A stretch of 25,186 nucleotides of DNA from Planctomycetota bacterium (GTDB taxonomy: Bacteria > Planctomycetota > UBA1135 > GCA-002686595), in NCBI GenBank assembly GCA_029259675.1, contig JAJDES010000569.1:1-25186 (forward strand). The letters are read 5' to 3'. Shown here one piece after another: positions 1-8,095 of the stretch. The first letter of the stretch is position 1. Each line of letters begins with the position of its first letter. The notes under the pieces were generated by a model. That model was not told the DNA's origin, ran no database searches, and worked only from the letters and a program-made list of their open reading frames with translations. A program made the position numbers and the translations under genes.

Positions 1-1
1 G

Positions 2-130
2 GGCAAGGGGTTGGAGCGCCGCATGCCGGTGGGCCGAGCGCGGTGCTACTGGGGCAGCATCCTCAATACGGGCCCGACCGTCCAATTGATGGCGTCGGTG
101 GAGCTTCCTTATTTGGTTTTACTTTTCTAA
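2..130 (+). CDS. possible 3' end of a protein-coding gene, cut by window start
   Basis: The second forward frame is open from the window edge to a TAA at 128-130, giving about 42 residues. Third codon positions are strongly G/C for most of its length and TTG is used for leucine, as in the confirmed genes of this window, which is why I prefer this frame over the other two. The tail ends in a hydrophobic stretch (VELPYLVLLF). I do not recognise a family and cannot assign a function. It could equally be non-coding sequence with a chance open frame. Confidence 0.3.
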   Translation, partial: GKGLERRMPVGRARCYWGSILNTGPTVQLMASVELPYLVLLF

Positions 131-369
131 AGGAAGTTCTCTTCTGCGGGCCCTGAGTAGAGATTGCGCCGGACGATTGAGCCCCGCCGGCGCTTGACGC
201 AATGCATGGGGCGGCGATTGGAGTTCGATCGAATTCGGCGCGAGAGCTCGTGGGCACAGCTCAGGGCTTCCGCGCCGGGCTAATGCTGCTCGATGCTTGC
301 GCAAATCGGCGACCCGCCATGACAATGGCCTTTGCCTCATGAGCCATTCGGGTTCGAGGCCCCTGGCGA
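131..369. other. intergenic stretch, no gene seen
   Basis: No convincing reading frame, RNA gene or clear promoter was found between the possible partial gene and the arylsulfotransferase-like gene. An antisense frame at 119-553 runs through here into the next gene, but its composition (runs of Arg, Pro and Ser) looks like a shadow rather than a protein. Confidence 0.5.
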
Positions 370-1785
370 ATGGCGAAGAATCACCCGGAAAACCATAGTG
401 AGAGCGCAAGCGGCTTGCCGCGCAGGGTGCGTTATTGGGTTTCAGCCGTTCTGGTTTTCGGTTTTTCGATCGTTTCCGGATGTTCCGACGAAGTACTGGC
501 GGACCAAGCTCGCGAGGGTTCGCGGGGGACTGCGGATTTGCAGCCCGCCCCAATCGCGGAGGCGCGGCGAATTCTGCTCGACGAACAGGACGGCCAAGCT
601 GTGTTGGACGGCGGGCGTTGGCGAACGGCGCGCCACAGTTTGCAGCCGGAGCTTGACCCGCAGCTGATGGCCGAGATGGCTGAGTTGGAAGCTATCGGCT
701 ACGTGGATGGAAGCGAGGCCGGTCGCGATTTGGTCGGAGTGACCGTTCACGATGCGAGTCGGACCCAAGCGGGATTGAACCTGGTTGTTTCGGCTCATCG
801 GCCCGAGGCCTTCCTCATGGATGCTGATGGCCGCGAGTTGCATCGCTGGCAATTTGAATTGTCGGACGTTTGGCCCGAACGCAAGCGTTTGCTCAGCGGC
901 AACAAGAACCAGTATTTTTGGCGGCGTGCATTTGTCTTTCCAAACGGCGACTTGCTGGCGATTTATGAGGGCATTTGCCTAATCAAGCTCGATAGCGACT
1001 CGAATTTGTTGTGGGCCTACGACGGTTTGGTACACCACGATTTGGAGTTGGACAGCGCCGGCAGGATTCATGCGTTGACGCGCCAGGCCAAGCAGATCCC
1101 GCGCTTTAATGACGGGCGACCCGTGCTGGAAGACTTCATCGCCGTGCTCGACCCCGAGGGCCACGAGCTGAAGTTGATTTCTCTGCTGGAGTGCTTGGAA
1201 GCCTCCGAATACAAGAGTCTTTTGGATGGAGTGAATTGGGGCGATTTGTTTCACACCAACGCTTGCGAAATATTGGACGGCCGCTTGGGTGGTGGTCGCG
1301 GTCCCTTTGCGGCGGGCAATTACCTCGTTTCGATGCGCGAGCTCAGCGCGATCGCCGTTGTGGATCCCAAGCAGAAAAAAGTTGTTTGGGCCCTGCGCGG
1401 TGACTGGCACCGCCAGCATCAACCGGTTTCCTTGGACAACGGCAACTTGCTGTTGTTCGACAACCAGGGCGAGCCTGGCCATTCGCGCGTGCTGGAGCTG
1501 GAGCCCCACAGCGGCGAGATTGTTTGGAGCTATCGAGACGAGGCAAAAGACGCTTTCTTTTCACGCACGGGAGGCTCCTGCCAAGCTCTGGCCAACGGCA
1601 ACATTTTGATTACCGAATCAGATTTCGGGCGAGCCTTCGAAATCACGCGCGAAGGTGAAATCGTGTGGGAGTTCCACAACCCCTACCGCGCGGGCGAAGA
1701 TGACAAGCTGATTGCGACGCTTTTCGAAGTTGTGCGACTCGATCCCGACTTGCCCACGGGCTGGACCGAGGACGGATTGCGCTGA
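370..1785 (+). CDS. arylsulfotransferase (ASST)-like beta-propeller lipoprotein
   Basis: The 471-residue protein starts with a hydrophobic signal segment (residues 23-37) ending in a lipobox, V-S-G-C, with Cys38 as the lipidation site, so it should be an exported lipoprotein. The rest shows repeated beta-propeller blades of the type 'GN.L....D....vlel.p.sGeivWsy', typical of the ASST family (Pfam Arylsulfotransferase types). Matching segments include 'LFHTNACEIL', the His-rich 'DWHRQHQPVSLDNGNLLLFDN', and repeated Trp-containing blade ends ('VVWAL', 'IVWSY', 'IVWEF'). Characterised ASST enzymes transfer sulfate between phenolic compounds through a histidine intermediate; whether this protein is catalytic is not shown, and many relatives have no known activity. 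No strong Shine-Dalgarno sequence precedes the ATG. A sulfatase lies 490 bases downstream on the same strand, suggesting a link to sulfate esters. Confidence 0.8.
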   Translation: MAKNHPENHSESASGLPRRVRYWVSAVLVFGFSIVSGCSDEVLADQAREGSRGTADLQPAPIAEARRILLDEQDGQAVLDGGRWRTARHSLQPELDPQLMAEMAELEAIGYVDGSEAGRDLVGVTVHDASRTQAGLNLVVSAHRPEAFLMDADGRELHRWQFELSDVWPERKRLLSGNKNQYFWRRAFVFPNGDLLAIYEGICLIKLDSDSNLLWAYDGLVHHDLELDSAGRIHALTRQAKQIPRFNDGRPVLEDFIAVLDPEGHELKLISLLECLEASEYKSLLDGVNWGDLFHTNACEILDGRLGGGRGPFAAGNYLVSMRELSAIAVVDPKQKKVVWALRGDWHRQHQPVSLDNGNLLLFDNQGEPGHSRVLELEPHSGEIVWSYRDEAKDAFFSRTGGSCQALANGNILITESDFGRAFEITREGEIVWEFHNPYRAGEDDKLIATLFEVVRLDPDLPTGWTEDGLR

Positions 1786-2274
1786 ATTTACGCGCACCGG
1801 GCCGGCTCGGGTGCAGAGCAAACTGGCCCTTGCTTCTAGGGGGCCGGGCCTATCGGGATGTGAGCCCAGTCGTGGCGGGTGAGGAGGGTTGCGCCTGGGA
1901 AGCTGTTGGCTACCACCGGTTCCGGGGAACGGGTTTTCGTGTGGGGCCAATTGAGTGTGCCGGGGACCCAAATTGGGGGCTGTTCGGCTTCTTTGTGGCC
2001 ATTTCGCGGCAATTTCAGAGTGGACCGGGCTTCCGGCTTGCCCAGGGGCTTCGGGCTCGATAAGAGACGCTGATTCCCGGGGTATCTTTGTCCTGTAGGG
2101 ATCGTGGCTCAGGGAATTTCGTGGCAACACAATTGGAACCTCTTTGACTTGTATGCGCGTCCTAAGAACCCCATCTGAGCGGATTCTCTGTTAGATTCGC
2201 TCTGGCAGAGCCCCGCTCTCGCCAAGTTCTCACCGGGCCACTTATTCCAGCAATCTCTACACGACTAGAGCTCG
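1786..2274. other. 489-base gap between sulfotransferase-like and sulfatase genes
   Basis: I see no supported gene here. Short forward frames at 1830-2063 and 1879-2073 have no recognisable content. The 3' half is more A/T rich than its surroundings and probably holds the sulfatase promoter. A TTGACT at about 2136 lacks a -10 box at acceptable spacing, so I do not call a promoter. Confidence 0.45.
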
Positions 2275-4074
2275 ATGCGAATTGCGACTAGCACAACACT
2301 GATAGCCCTTCTTCTGTCCGGCACTGCTTCGGGCCAAGGCTACACCGCACAGGGAATTAGTGGGCCAGGGCGCCTGATTGTTGAGCGCAATCCGGCCGCG
2401 CCGTTGGAGCAACCGCCCGGCAATGTTCTGATCATGCTTGCGGACGACATCGGCGTGGACATGATCGGCGCCTATGGGGTTGGCGGTGACTTGCCGCCCA
2501 CACCGAACATCGACACCCTCGCAAGCCAAGGGGTGCTCTTCCGCAATGTTTGGTCGAATCCCGTGTGCTCTTCAACGCGGGCGACGGTTCTTACCGGCCG
2601 CTTCGGCGTGCGCACGGGCATCGGTTGGACCTCAGAGGCGGTTGACGAGTTGTCCGGACTTCCGCTTTCGGAACTCACGTTGCCTGAAATGCTGGATGCG
2701 GGCACCAATGGTCTTTACGCCCATGCTGCCATCGGGAAGTGGCACTTGGGTGACGAGGCCGCACTCGGTGGTGTCATGTCGCCGAACATGGCTGGTTTTG
2801 ACCACTTTGCGGGAGCGCGCGCGAATCTGAGCGACTACTTCAACTGGACTCAGATCACCAACGGGGTCAGTACACCCAAAACAACGTACGCGACTACGGT
2901 GCATGTTGACGAAGCCGTTCAATGGATTCAAAACGCGCCGGAGCCCTGGGTGTGCTACCTCTCGTTCAACAATGCGCACAGTCCGTTTCACGCTCCGCCG
3001 GCAGCTTTGCACACCCAAGACCTGACGGGCGCCGGTGACCCTTCGGCAAACGGTCGGCCTTACTACAAGGCCATGGTTGAGGCTCTGGATACCGAAATTG
3101 GACGACTCTTGTCCGAACTCGATACGGAACTCTCCGATGCTACGGTGATATTCATGGGTGACAACGGGACGCCGGTTCCCGTGACGGTGGCTCCCTTCAT
3201 CGGCTTCCACGCCAAGGGCACGGTGTACGACGGCGGTATCAATGTGCCCTTCATCGTTCGCAGTCCGCGCGTAAAGTTGCCGGGCACGGAAAGTGCTGCG
3301 CTCGCAAATGCGTCCGATGTTTTCGCCACGGTTGCCGACTTGGCTGGAGTTGACTTGGATCTGGTTGTGCCCGAAAAGACGCAGCTCGATACGGTCAGCA
3401 TTATGCCCCTGATCGTGAACTCCGCACTGCCCAGCATTCGCGAATTCATTTATGCGGAAGCTTTCTTGCCCAACGGGGAGGACGCGGGCTTGTCGCTAAT
3501 CGACGATCCGGGTGTTGAGGTGTGTCAACCGGATTTAGGTTTTCAAGGGCCTGGTACACCGACCCTGACAGTTTGCGGTGAAGTGCTTACTCCTGGTAAT
3601 GACGCGAGTTTGCTGCTCACCGGCGCGCCGCCGAACGCCATGGTCATCATGGCGGAATCGTTTTTCTTCAATCCGACACCGGCCTTCGGGGGCACGGTCA
3701 CGCCGCTGCCCGCCTTCGCGCAAACTGTGTTCATGACCGACGGCAATGGCCAGTTGCTGATCGAAGAGGTCGCTTTGGCCGGCTTGAACGTGAGCATTTA
3801 CACTCAGCTTGTGATCGAGGACATCACACAGCCCGGCGGCTATGTGATTAGCAACACGTTGCGATTGGATCACTTTCCGCGCAACTTCAAGGCGATTCGG
3901 GATTCGCGCTACAAGTTGATCTGGGGCGTCAATGCGGGGCCCATGGAGTTCTACGACCTCGAGTTGGACCCCTTTGAAAGCTCAGACTTGCTCGACGACC
4001 CCTTGAGCCCCGAGCAACAAGAGTCCTTCGACAAGTTGTTGGGCCGCTTGAAGCGCATCTTGGCCAACGCCTAG
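2275..4074 (+). CDS. exported sulfatase (arylsulfatase family) with an inserted beta-sandwich domain
   Basis: The 599-residue protein begins with a Sec signal peptide (hydrophobic core at about 8-16, likely cleavage after S-G-T-A-S-G near residue 20). The alkaline-phosphatase-superfamily sulfatase fold follows: metal ligands D57-D58 in 'MLADDIG', the formylglycine motif C98-S-S-T-R102 followed by 'ATVLTGR', 'GKWHLG' at 154-159, 'NNAHSPFH' around His235, the second metal site D296-N297 in 'GDNG', and K314 with 'DGG' at 319-321. The C-terminal subdomain resumes at 'AIRDSRYKLIWG' (540-551) and 'YDLELDPFESSDLLDD'. The substrate would be a sulfate ester hydrolysed outside the cytoplasm, but specificity cannot be read from the sequence. 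Residues of about 412-534 are an extra domain (separate entry). The usual Pro in C-x-P-x-R is Ser here, so conversion of Cys98 to formylglycine is likely but not certain. Confidence 0.93.
   Translation: MRIATSTTLIALLLSGTASGQGYTAQGISGPGRLIVERNPAAPLEQPPGNVLIMLADDIGVDMIGAYGVGGDLPPTPNIDTLASQGVLFRNVWSNPVCSSTRATVLTGRFGVRTGIGWTSEAVDELSGLPLSELTLPEMLDAGTNGLYAHAAIGKWHLGDEAALGGVMSPNMAGFDHFAGARANLSDYFNWTQITNGVSTPKTTYATTVHVDEAVQWIQNAPEPWVCYLSFNNAHSPFHAPPAALHTQDLTGAGDPSANGRPYYKAMVEALDTEIGRLLSELDTELSDATVIFMGDNGTPVPVTVAPFIGFHAKGTVYDGGINVPFIVRSPRVKLPGTESAALANASDVFATVADLAGVDLDLVVPEKTQLDTVSIMPLIVNSALPSIREFIYAEAFLPNGEDAGLSLIDDPGVEVCQPDLGFQGPGTPTLTVCGEVLTPGNDASLLLTGAPPNAMVIMAESFFFNPTPAFGGTVTPLPAFAQTVFMTDGNGQLLIEEVALAGLNVSIYTQLVIEDITQPGGYVISNTLRLDHFPRNFKAIRDSRYKLIWGVNAGPMEFYDLELDPFESSDLLDDPLSPEQQESFDKLLGRLKRILANA
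3508..3876 (+). other. inserted beta-sandwich-like domain within the sulfatase (residues ~412-534)
   Basis: Between 'EFIYAEAFLPNGED' and 'FKAIRDSRYKLIW', where typical sulfatases need only a short loop, this protein has about 120 extra residues. The stretch reads 'PTLTVCGEVLTPGND', then 'LLLTGAPPNAMVIM', 'PAFGGTVTPLP', a 'TDGNGQLLIEE' turn, and ends 'YVISNTLRLD'. From memory, this pattern resembles a module common at the C-termini of secreted planctomycete proteins ('PTLsv.gp.tPG....l.l.g.pP'). It has two cysteines (417 and near 432) that could pair. The function is unknown; adhesion or surface retention is a guess. Confidence 0.6.
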
Positions 4075-4203
4075 GATTTGCGGCCGTTTAGGGAGTTGTC
4101 GGCGCAACTGGCTTCGCAACAGTCCTTGGTGCCGGCGCGTCAATTCGAGCGGCAAGCGATGCCGTAGTCAAAGCCGCTACTGATACTGGGTTTTGCCCTG
4201 TCG

Positions 4204-5271
4204 CTATTGCGGGACGCTCAAGTGCGGATGCAGTCCACGGGCTAGGGCCAGTTCTGCCAACAGTATGGATCCTCCAGCGGCGCCGCGGATTGTGTTGTGG
4301 CTGAGCGTGACAAATTTGTGCGCAAGTACGTTGCAGGGTCTCGGTCGACCGATTGCTATGGCCATCCCACGGCCCAAATCGCGGTGGTGTTTGGGCTGTG
4401 GCCCATCGACATCATCCAGAACGTGAATCGGTGGGTCGGGCGCACTTGGCAAATGGCGTACAAAGTCCGGGGCTTTGAACCGGGACCAATGGGAAATGAG
4501 ATCCTGAGTTTGAACTTCGCCTTCAAAATCGATCGAAACGCAAAGTGTGTGGCCGTCAGTGACCGCTACTCGGTTGCACTGAGCGCTAATTGCAAATCGG
4601 GCGCTCGCGATGCCTCGCTGCGTGCATGTGCCGAATATTTTGAGCGGCTCCCGCTCCAACTTCTCTTCTTCTCCGCCAATGTGGGGAATCAAGTTGTCCG
4701 ACAACTCGTCTTCGCGGAACGCGAGGCGACCGGCCCCTGAGAGTGCTTGCATGCTGACGACGGCCACGCGTCGAATCCCCAAGGGCAGCAGCGGAGCCAA
4801 GGCCAGTACAAGTCCGATGCTTGAGCAATTGGGATTGGTCAAAATTCGTCCCGTTTCGAATTCTTGGCCGGCAGCCAAGGCCAAGTGATCGGGATTCACT
4901 TCGGGCACAATCAACGGCACATTCGGGTCCATGCGGTGATTGCGCGCATTGGAAATCACTAGGCCTCCCGCGGCCGCAAACTCCGTTTCGATCGGACCGG
5001 CCACGCTGGGGTCGAGGGCCGAAAAGACGAGTTCGATGCCGGGCGAAGGCTTGCAGGCTTCGACTCTCAATTGCGCCGTGCGCTCGTCCGGCGGCGCGCC
5101 TTGGGCCCAATCGGTTGCCGAGCCGTAGGTTTTGGAGCGGGAGGATTCGGAGGCCATTGGTCGCGCCAACTCGAACCAGGGGTGGTTCGCAAGCAGCTGG
5201 GCCAGGCGTTGCCCGACCGCACCTGTGGCCCCCAATACTCCTACCGGGATCTTCTGTTTGGGGTACCTCAC
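4204..5271 (-). CDS. asd: aspartate-semialdehyde dehydrogenase, archaeal/fungal-type
   Basis: The 355-residue enzyme makes aspartate-4-semialdehyde from aspartyl-4-phosphate with NADPH, the branch point to lysine/diaminopimelate, threonine and methionine. Visible features are the N-terminal NADP loop 'GVLGATGAVGQ' (11-21), the 'NPNCSS' active site with Cys149, 'SMQALSGAGR' (173-182), the catalytic His241 in 'RVAVTDGHT', and the conserved C-terminal 'HNTIRGAAGGS'. The length and the 'SGAGR' and 'NRVAVTDGHT' segments fit the archaeal/fungal subfamily better than the E. coli type. The start is a GTG at 5271 with no strong ribosome site. It stands alone: convergent with the sulfatase (129-base gap) and divergent from the coiled-coil gene. 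No other lysine or threonine genes are nearby. Confidence 0.95.
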   Translation of the reverse strand: MRYPKQKIPVGVLGATGAVGQRLAQLLANHPWFELARPMASESSRSKTYGSATDWAQGAPPDERTAQLRVEACKPSPGIELVFSALDPSVAGPIETEFAAAGGLVISNARNHRMDPNVPLIVPEVNPDHLALAAGQEFETGRILTNPNCSSIGLVLALAPLLPLGIRRVAVVSMQALSGAGRLAFREDELSDNLIPHIGGEEEKLEREPLKIFGTCTQRGIASARFAISAQCNRVAVTDGHTLCVSIDFEGEVQTQDLISHWSRFKAPDFVRHLPSAPDPPIHVLDDVDGPQPKHHRDLGRGMAIAIGRPRPCNVLAHKFVTLSHNTIRGAAGGSILLAELALARGLHPHLSVPQ

Positions 5272-5494
5272 GGACGCACGAGCCTAATGGCCGCTGATTC
5301 GCAAGCTTCTGCCAAAGTTGCGATTCCGGTTCTGACAAGAGGTTGGGGCGGTTTGCGCATTGGGCAGCGGGCCCCGCTTGATGAGGCCATTGGGTGGGAG
5401 CATGCTGAGTGGGGCTGCGGTTCCCCTCCGGCGGGAGCGCCGAAAGTCGCGGAGCGCGGCCTCACCAAAAGATTGACACCAACGGACTTACAGC

Positions 5495-5499
5495 AGGAG
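5495..5499 (+). promoter_or_regulatory. Shine-Dalgarno AGGAG for the coiled-coil gene
   Basis: AGGAG sits 7 bases before the GTG at 5507. This supports that start over the internal ATG at 5624, which many relatives appear to use ('M.NLDKIRDIL'). Confidence 0.65.
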
Positions 5500-5506
5500 T
5501 ACTAAC

Positions 5507-6148
5507 GTGAACACAGGAGAAGCCAGCGAATCGGCGCTGGGGGGCGAGAGTCTCCCGGGCACGGTTCAGGGTGACCGCGTTTTTCCCGCGACCCTCAGTG
5601 ATCGCAAACAGACCAACGGGGGCATGGAATCGGAAGCATCCGTGGAGAACCTCGACAAGATCCGCGACATCCTGATGGGCTCCCACGCGCGCGCGAACGA
5701 GCGACGCCTGGCCCAAAGTGAAGAGCGTACGGCCGGCGAGATGGCCCAGGTTCGAGCTGAAACCCGCAGTCGTTTGCAGGCGCTGGAGGATTACTTCAAG
5801 AAGGAAATCCAAGCGCTGTTCAGGCGCTTTGAAGATGAGCAAGCGGAGCGACGCGCTGCGGTGCAGTGTTTGACGCAAGAGGTCGGGAGTCGCTCGCAGG
5901 CCTTTGAAGAACGATTGGTTCACTTGACTGAAGAGTATTCCAATGGCGACAGCGAATTGCGCCGGCAGTTGCTCGAGCACAGCAATCGCTTGCGCGAAGA
6001 GAGCGAAGAGGCTCGCTTGGCGCTGAAGCTTGAAATTGAATCAACCATGGCCGAGTTGCGAGCATCCAAGACGGACCGCTTGCGACTGTCCCGCCTGTTG
6101 AAAGACATGGCTTTGAGTTTGGAAAGTGAAGGCTTGGCCGGCGATTGA
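5507..6148 (+). CDS. coiled-coil protein of the OmpA-associated pair
   Basis: This is a 213-residue soluble protein. Residues 1-40 are low-complexity. From about residue 47 it reads 'ENLDKIRDILMGSHARANE' and then continues as one long heptad-rich, highly charged coiled coil ('AETRSRLQALEDYFKKEI', 'SELRRQLLEHSNRLREE', 'ASKTDRLRLSRLLKDMA') to the C-terminus. I recall this layout (LDKIRDILFG..., ALE.Y.KKE..., KTDR..L..LL.EMA) as a conserved uncharacterised family encoded next to OmpA-like membrane proteins in planctomycetes, cyanobacteria and others. Its TGA overlaps the TTG start of the next gene (bases 6145-6148), indicating translational coupling. A structural or scaffold role at the envelope is inferred. 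The true N-terminus might be the ATG at 5624. Confidence 0.75.
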   Translation: MNTGEASESALGGESLPGTVQGDRVFPATLSDRKQTNGGMESEASVENLDKIRDILMGSHARANERRLAQSEERTAGEMAQVRAETRSRLQALEDYFKKEIQALFRRFEDEQAERRAAVQCLTQEVGSRSQAFEERLVHLTEEYSNGDSELRRQLLEHSNRLREESEEARLALKLEIESTMAELRASKTDRLRLSRLLKDMALSLESEGLAGD

Positions 6149-7917
6149 AAGCCGCGAGCCAGGATCCGCAAGGGCCGGCGCAGGAAGACGAGCTTGATGC
6201 GTTGCGGGACCTCTTGGTGGGGCCCGAGAAACGTCGCCTGCTCGATTTAGAGCTGCGCAAAAAGAATGTGCACTTGAATGCACGTTCGGTGGGAGAGGTC
6301 TTGCCCGATGCCGTTTTGCTGCGCGCCCACCGTGACGATCGGTTGGCGCGCACTTTGGCGCATTCGGTTCCCGAGGCACTGAATCACGCCGTTAGTGTTC
6401 AACCGGAAGCCGTCGGACGCGCTTTGGCTCCGGCCACTGCGGCGATTCTGCGCGCCGCTTGGGATGCTTGGGTTGTTCGCGTGGGGATACGCTTGCGCGA
6501 TCTTGTGTCGCCCAAGCATTGGCGCGCGCGTTGGATTTCGGCCCATGGGGGTCGGCACATCGATGAGTGGTCGCGTGAAGCGCCGATCATTTGGGCGGTC
6601 GAGTCGGCCGCTTTCGTTCACTTGCAATCGGGAGCCCTCTTGGCGCGAGTTCGAAATCGGCAACTGGTGCCCGATCACGCCCGCGAAGAAGTTGCGTTGA
6701 CGCAGTTGCGCAGCGCCTTGTTTGAGCAATCGCAGTCGACGGAGTTGCAAGCAGAGGCGCACCCGGATCTCGACAACGGAAGTGTGAAGTTCCGCAGGAA
6801 AGCCGCCAGTCAAATTGTCGAATTGCGCGGTGCGCGAGCGATTTGTGGTTCCGAAGCCGCCGTCTTGGTCTTGTTGCGAGGCTCCGTGCCGCGTGAATTG
6901 GACGCCGATCTGTGGTCGGCTTTGCATGAGTTCGAGCGTGTGCGGGCGCGGGAATTGACGGAATTCGAAGGCGACCGGGATCCCTTCTTCGGCGCGAGCG
7001 TAGAACTCGAAGACTTGCTGCTCAGCAAGTCGCGGCCCACGGACAGTCGAGCCGGGGCCATCCTGCCCTGGCTGCTGGGCGGCGGCCTGGCGCTGCTGCT
7101 GGGCTGGATCGCTATGCAATGGGCTTCCAATCGCAACAGCGAACGAAATTGGCAAGTCGCCGTCGATGCGCTGCGGAAGGTACCCGGAGTCGTCGTCTTG
7201 GCCGAATCGAGGAAGGGTACTGGGGGTCGGATCGAAGGCTTCCGAGATCCGTTGACCGAACCGCCTGAGGAGCTGTGGACGGGGCCCGACCCCGGCCAAA
7301 TCGCTTGGGATTTTGAACCCCTGCATTCGCAGGTTCCCGAGTTGGTGTTGCAGCGAGCGCGACAGCGATTGGAACCGCCCGCCGGAGTGCACTTGCGCTT
7401 GGAGAACGGACGTTTGCAGGTCCTTGGTCGCGCGGATCACGCTTGGCTGCGTTCGCTGCCAGCGCGTTTGACGGGCTTGGCTGGGGTGGACGGTTTGGAC
7501 TTGTCCAAGGTGACCGATGAAGGTTTGCAGTCGTTGGAGGCTGCGATTCAAGACTTGGATCAACGCTTCCTGATCTTTGAGCCGGGCGAGTCCACATGGC
7601 GACCGCAATCCAATCGAGCGCAATCTTTGGTGGCGGATGTTGCGGAGCTCGCCGCGATTGCGGGCAAGACCGGCATTGCGGTTCAATTCCAAATGTGCGG
7701 AGCTTTGTCCTCGGACGAGGCTGCCGGCCCTGTGCAACCCACGGAGTTGGCACTCAAGCGGGCGCTGTCCGTTGAAGAGGTGCTCGCGGAGGTTGTGGGT
7801 GGAGAGCTTGTGTATTCGACGCGCGCGCTGAAGTCGGGCGAGTTGCAGGGGGCACGCGGCGAGCTTCCGGGCGTATTGCTGCGCATCAACACCATCGGCG
7901 AGTTTCAGGAGCGCTAA
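6145..7917 (+). CDS. membrane-anchored OmpA/BON-like envelope protein, divergent C-terminus
   Basis: The 590-residue protein starts with a TTG overlapping the previous stop. The N-terminal part ('ELDALRDLLVGPEKRRL', 'VGEVLPDAVLLRAHRDDRLARTL') matches the start of a family annotated as OmpA-family or cell-envelope proteins. A central cytoplasmic-looking domain (about 120-290) precedes a single membrane helix near residues 305-326 ('LLGGGLALLLGWIAMQW'). Behind it are BON-like repeats ('VDALRKVPGVVVLAES', 'PPAGVHLRLENGRLQVLG'). The last 120 residues align loosely with an OmpA C-terminal peptidoglycan-binding domain: 'P-TELALKRALSVEEVL' fits N..LS..RA..V, keeping the Arg, but the expected Asn and the 'GHTD' loop are altered. 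It may therefore bind peptidoglycan poorly or not at all. The function is unknown; with its coiled-coil partner it may link membrane and wall. Confidence 0.72.
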   Translation: MKAASQDPQGPAQEDELDALRDLLVGPEKRRLLDLELRKKNVHLNARSVGEVLPDAVLLRAHRDDRLARTLAHSVPEALNHAVSVQPEAVGRALAPATAAILRAAWDAWVVRVGIRLRDLVSPKHWRARWISAHGGRHIDEWSREAPIIWAVESAAFVHLQSGALLARVRNRQLVPDHAREEVALTQLRSALFEQSQSTELQAEAHPDLDNGSVKFRRKAASQIVELRGARAICGSEAAVLVLLRGSVPRELDADLWSALHEFERVRARELTEFEGDRDPFFGASVELEDLLLSKSRPTDSRAGAILPWLLGGGLALLLGWIAMQWASNRNSERNWQVAVDALRKVPGVVVLAESRKGTGGRIEGFRDPLTEPPEELWTGPDPGQIAWDFEPLHSQVPELVLQRARQRLEPPAGVHLRLENGRLQVLGRADHAWLRSLPARLTGLAGVDGLDLSKVTDEGLQSLEAAIQDLDQRFLIFEPGESTWRPQSNRAQSLVADVAELAAIAGKTGIAVQFQMCGALSSDEAAGPVQPTELALKRALSVEEVLAEVVGGELVYSTRALKSGELQGARGELPGVLLRINTIGEFQER

Positions 7918-8095
7918 GCTCCGGGCCCAAAGCGGTGCTTGAGCGCCGAGCTTGGACTCAACTCGAGTCCCGTGCCTCAAACGGGGGCACCTGGAAGATG
8001 TTTCCGTGCTCGAGTTTCATTTCACCTGCCTTCGATGCCGAAGGGCTTTCGGTTCGCGCTGCGTTGAGGCATTGGCGAATACAAGCAATTGAGTT

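Noticed and set aside
119..553. 144-codon minus-strand frame at the window start
   Set aside because: It overlaps the signal-peptide region of the ASST-like gene, and its composition suggests a shadow frame.
4297..4740. 147-codon forward frame within the asd region
   Set aside because: It is antisense to asd, whose catalytic motifs are clear. No ribosome site or domain.
5473..5505. Promoter TTGACA ... TACTAA before the coiled-coil gene
   Set aside because: The two boxes are 21 bases apart and the second overlaps the ribosome-site-to-start spacer, leaving no room for a leader. Not a credible sigma-70 promoter.
6247..7980. 577-codon open frame on the minus strand
   Set aside because: It is fully antisense to the OmpA-like gene, rich in Arg/Gln/Leu with no domain pattern, and arises from the codon bias of the real gene.
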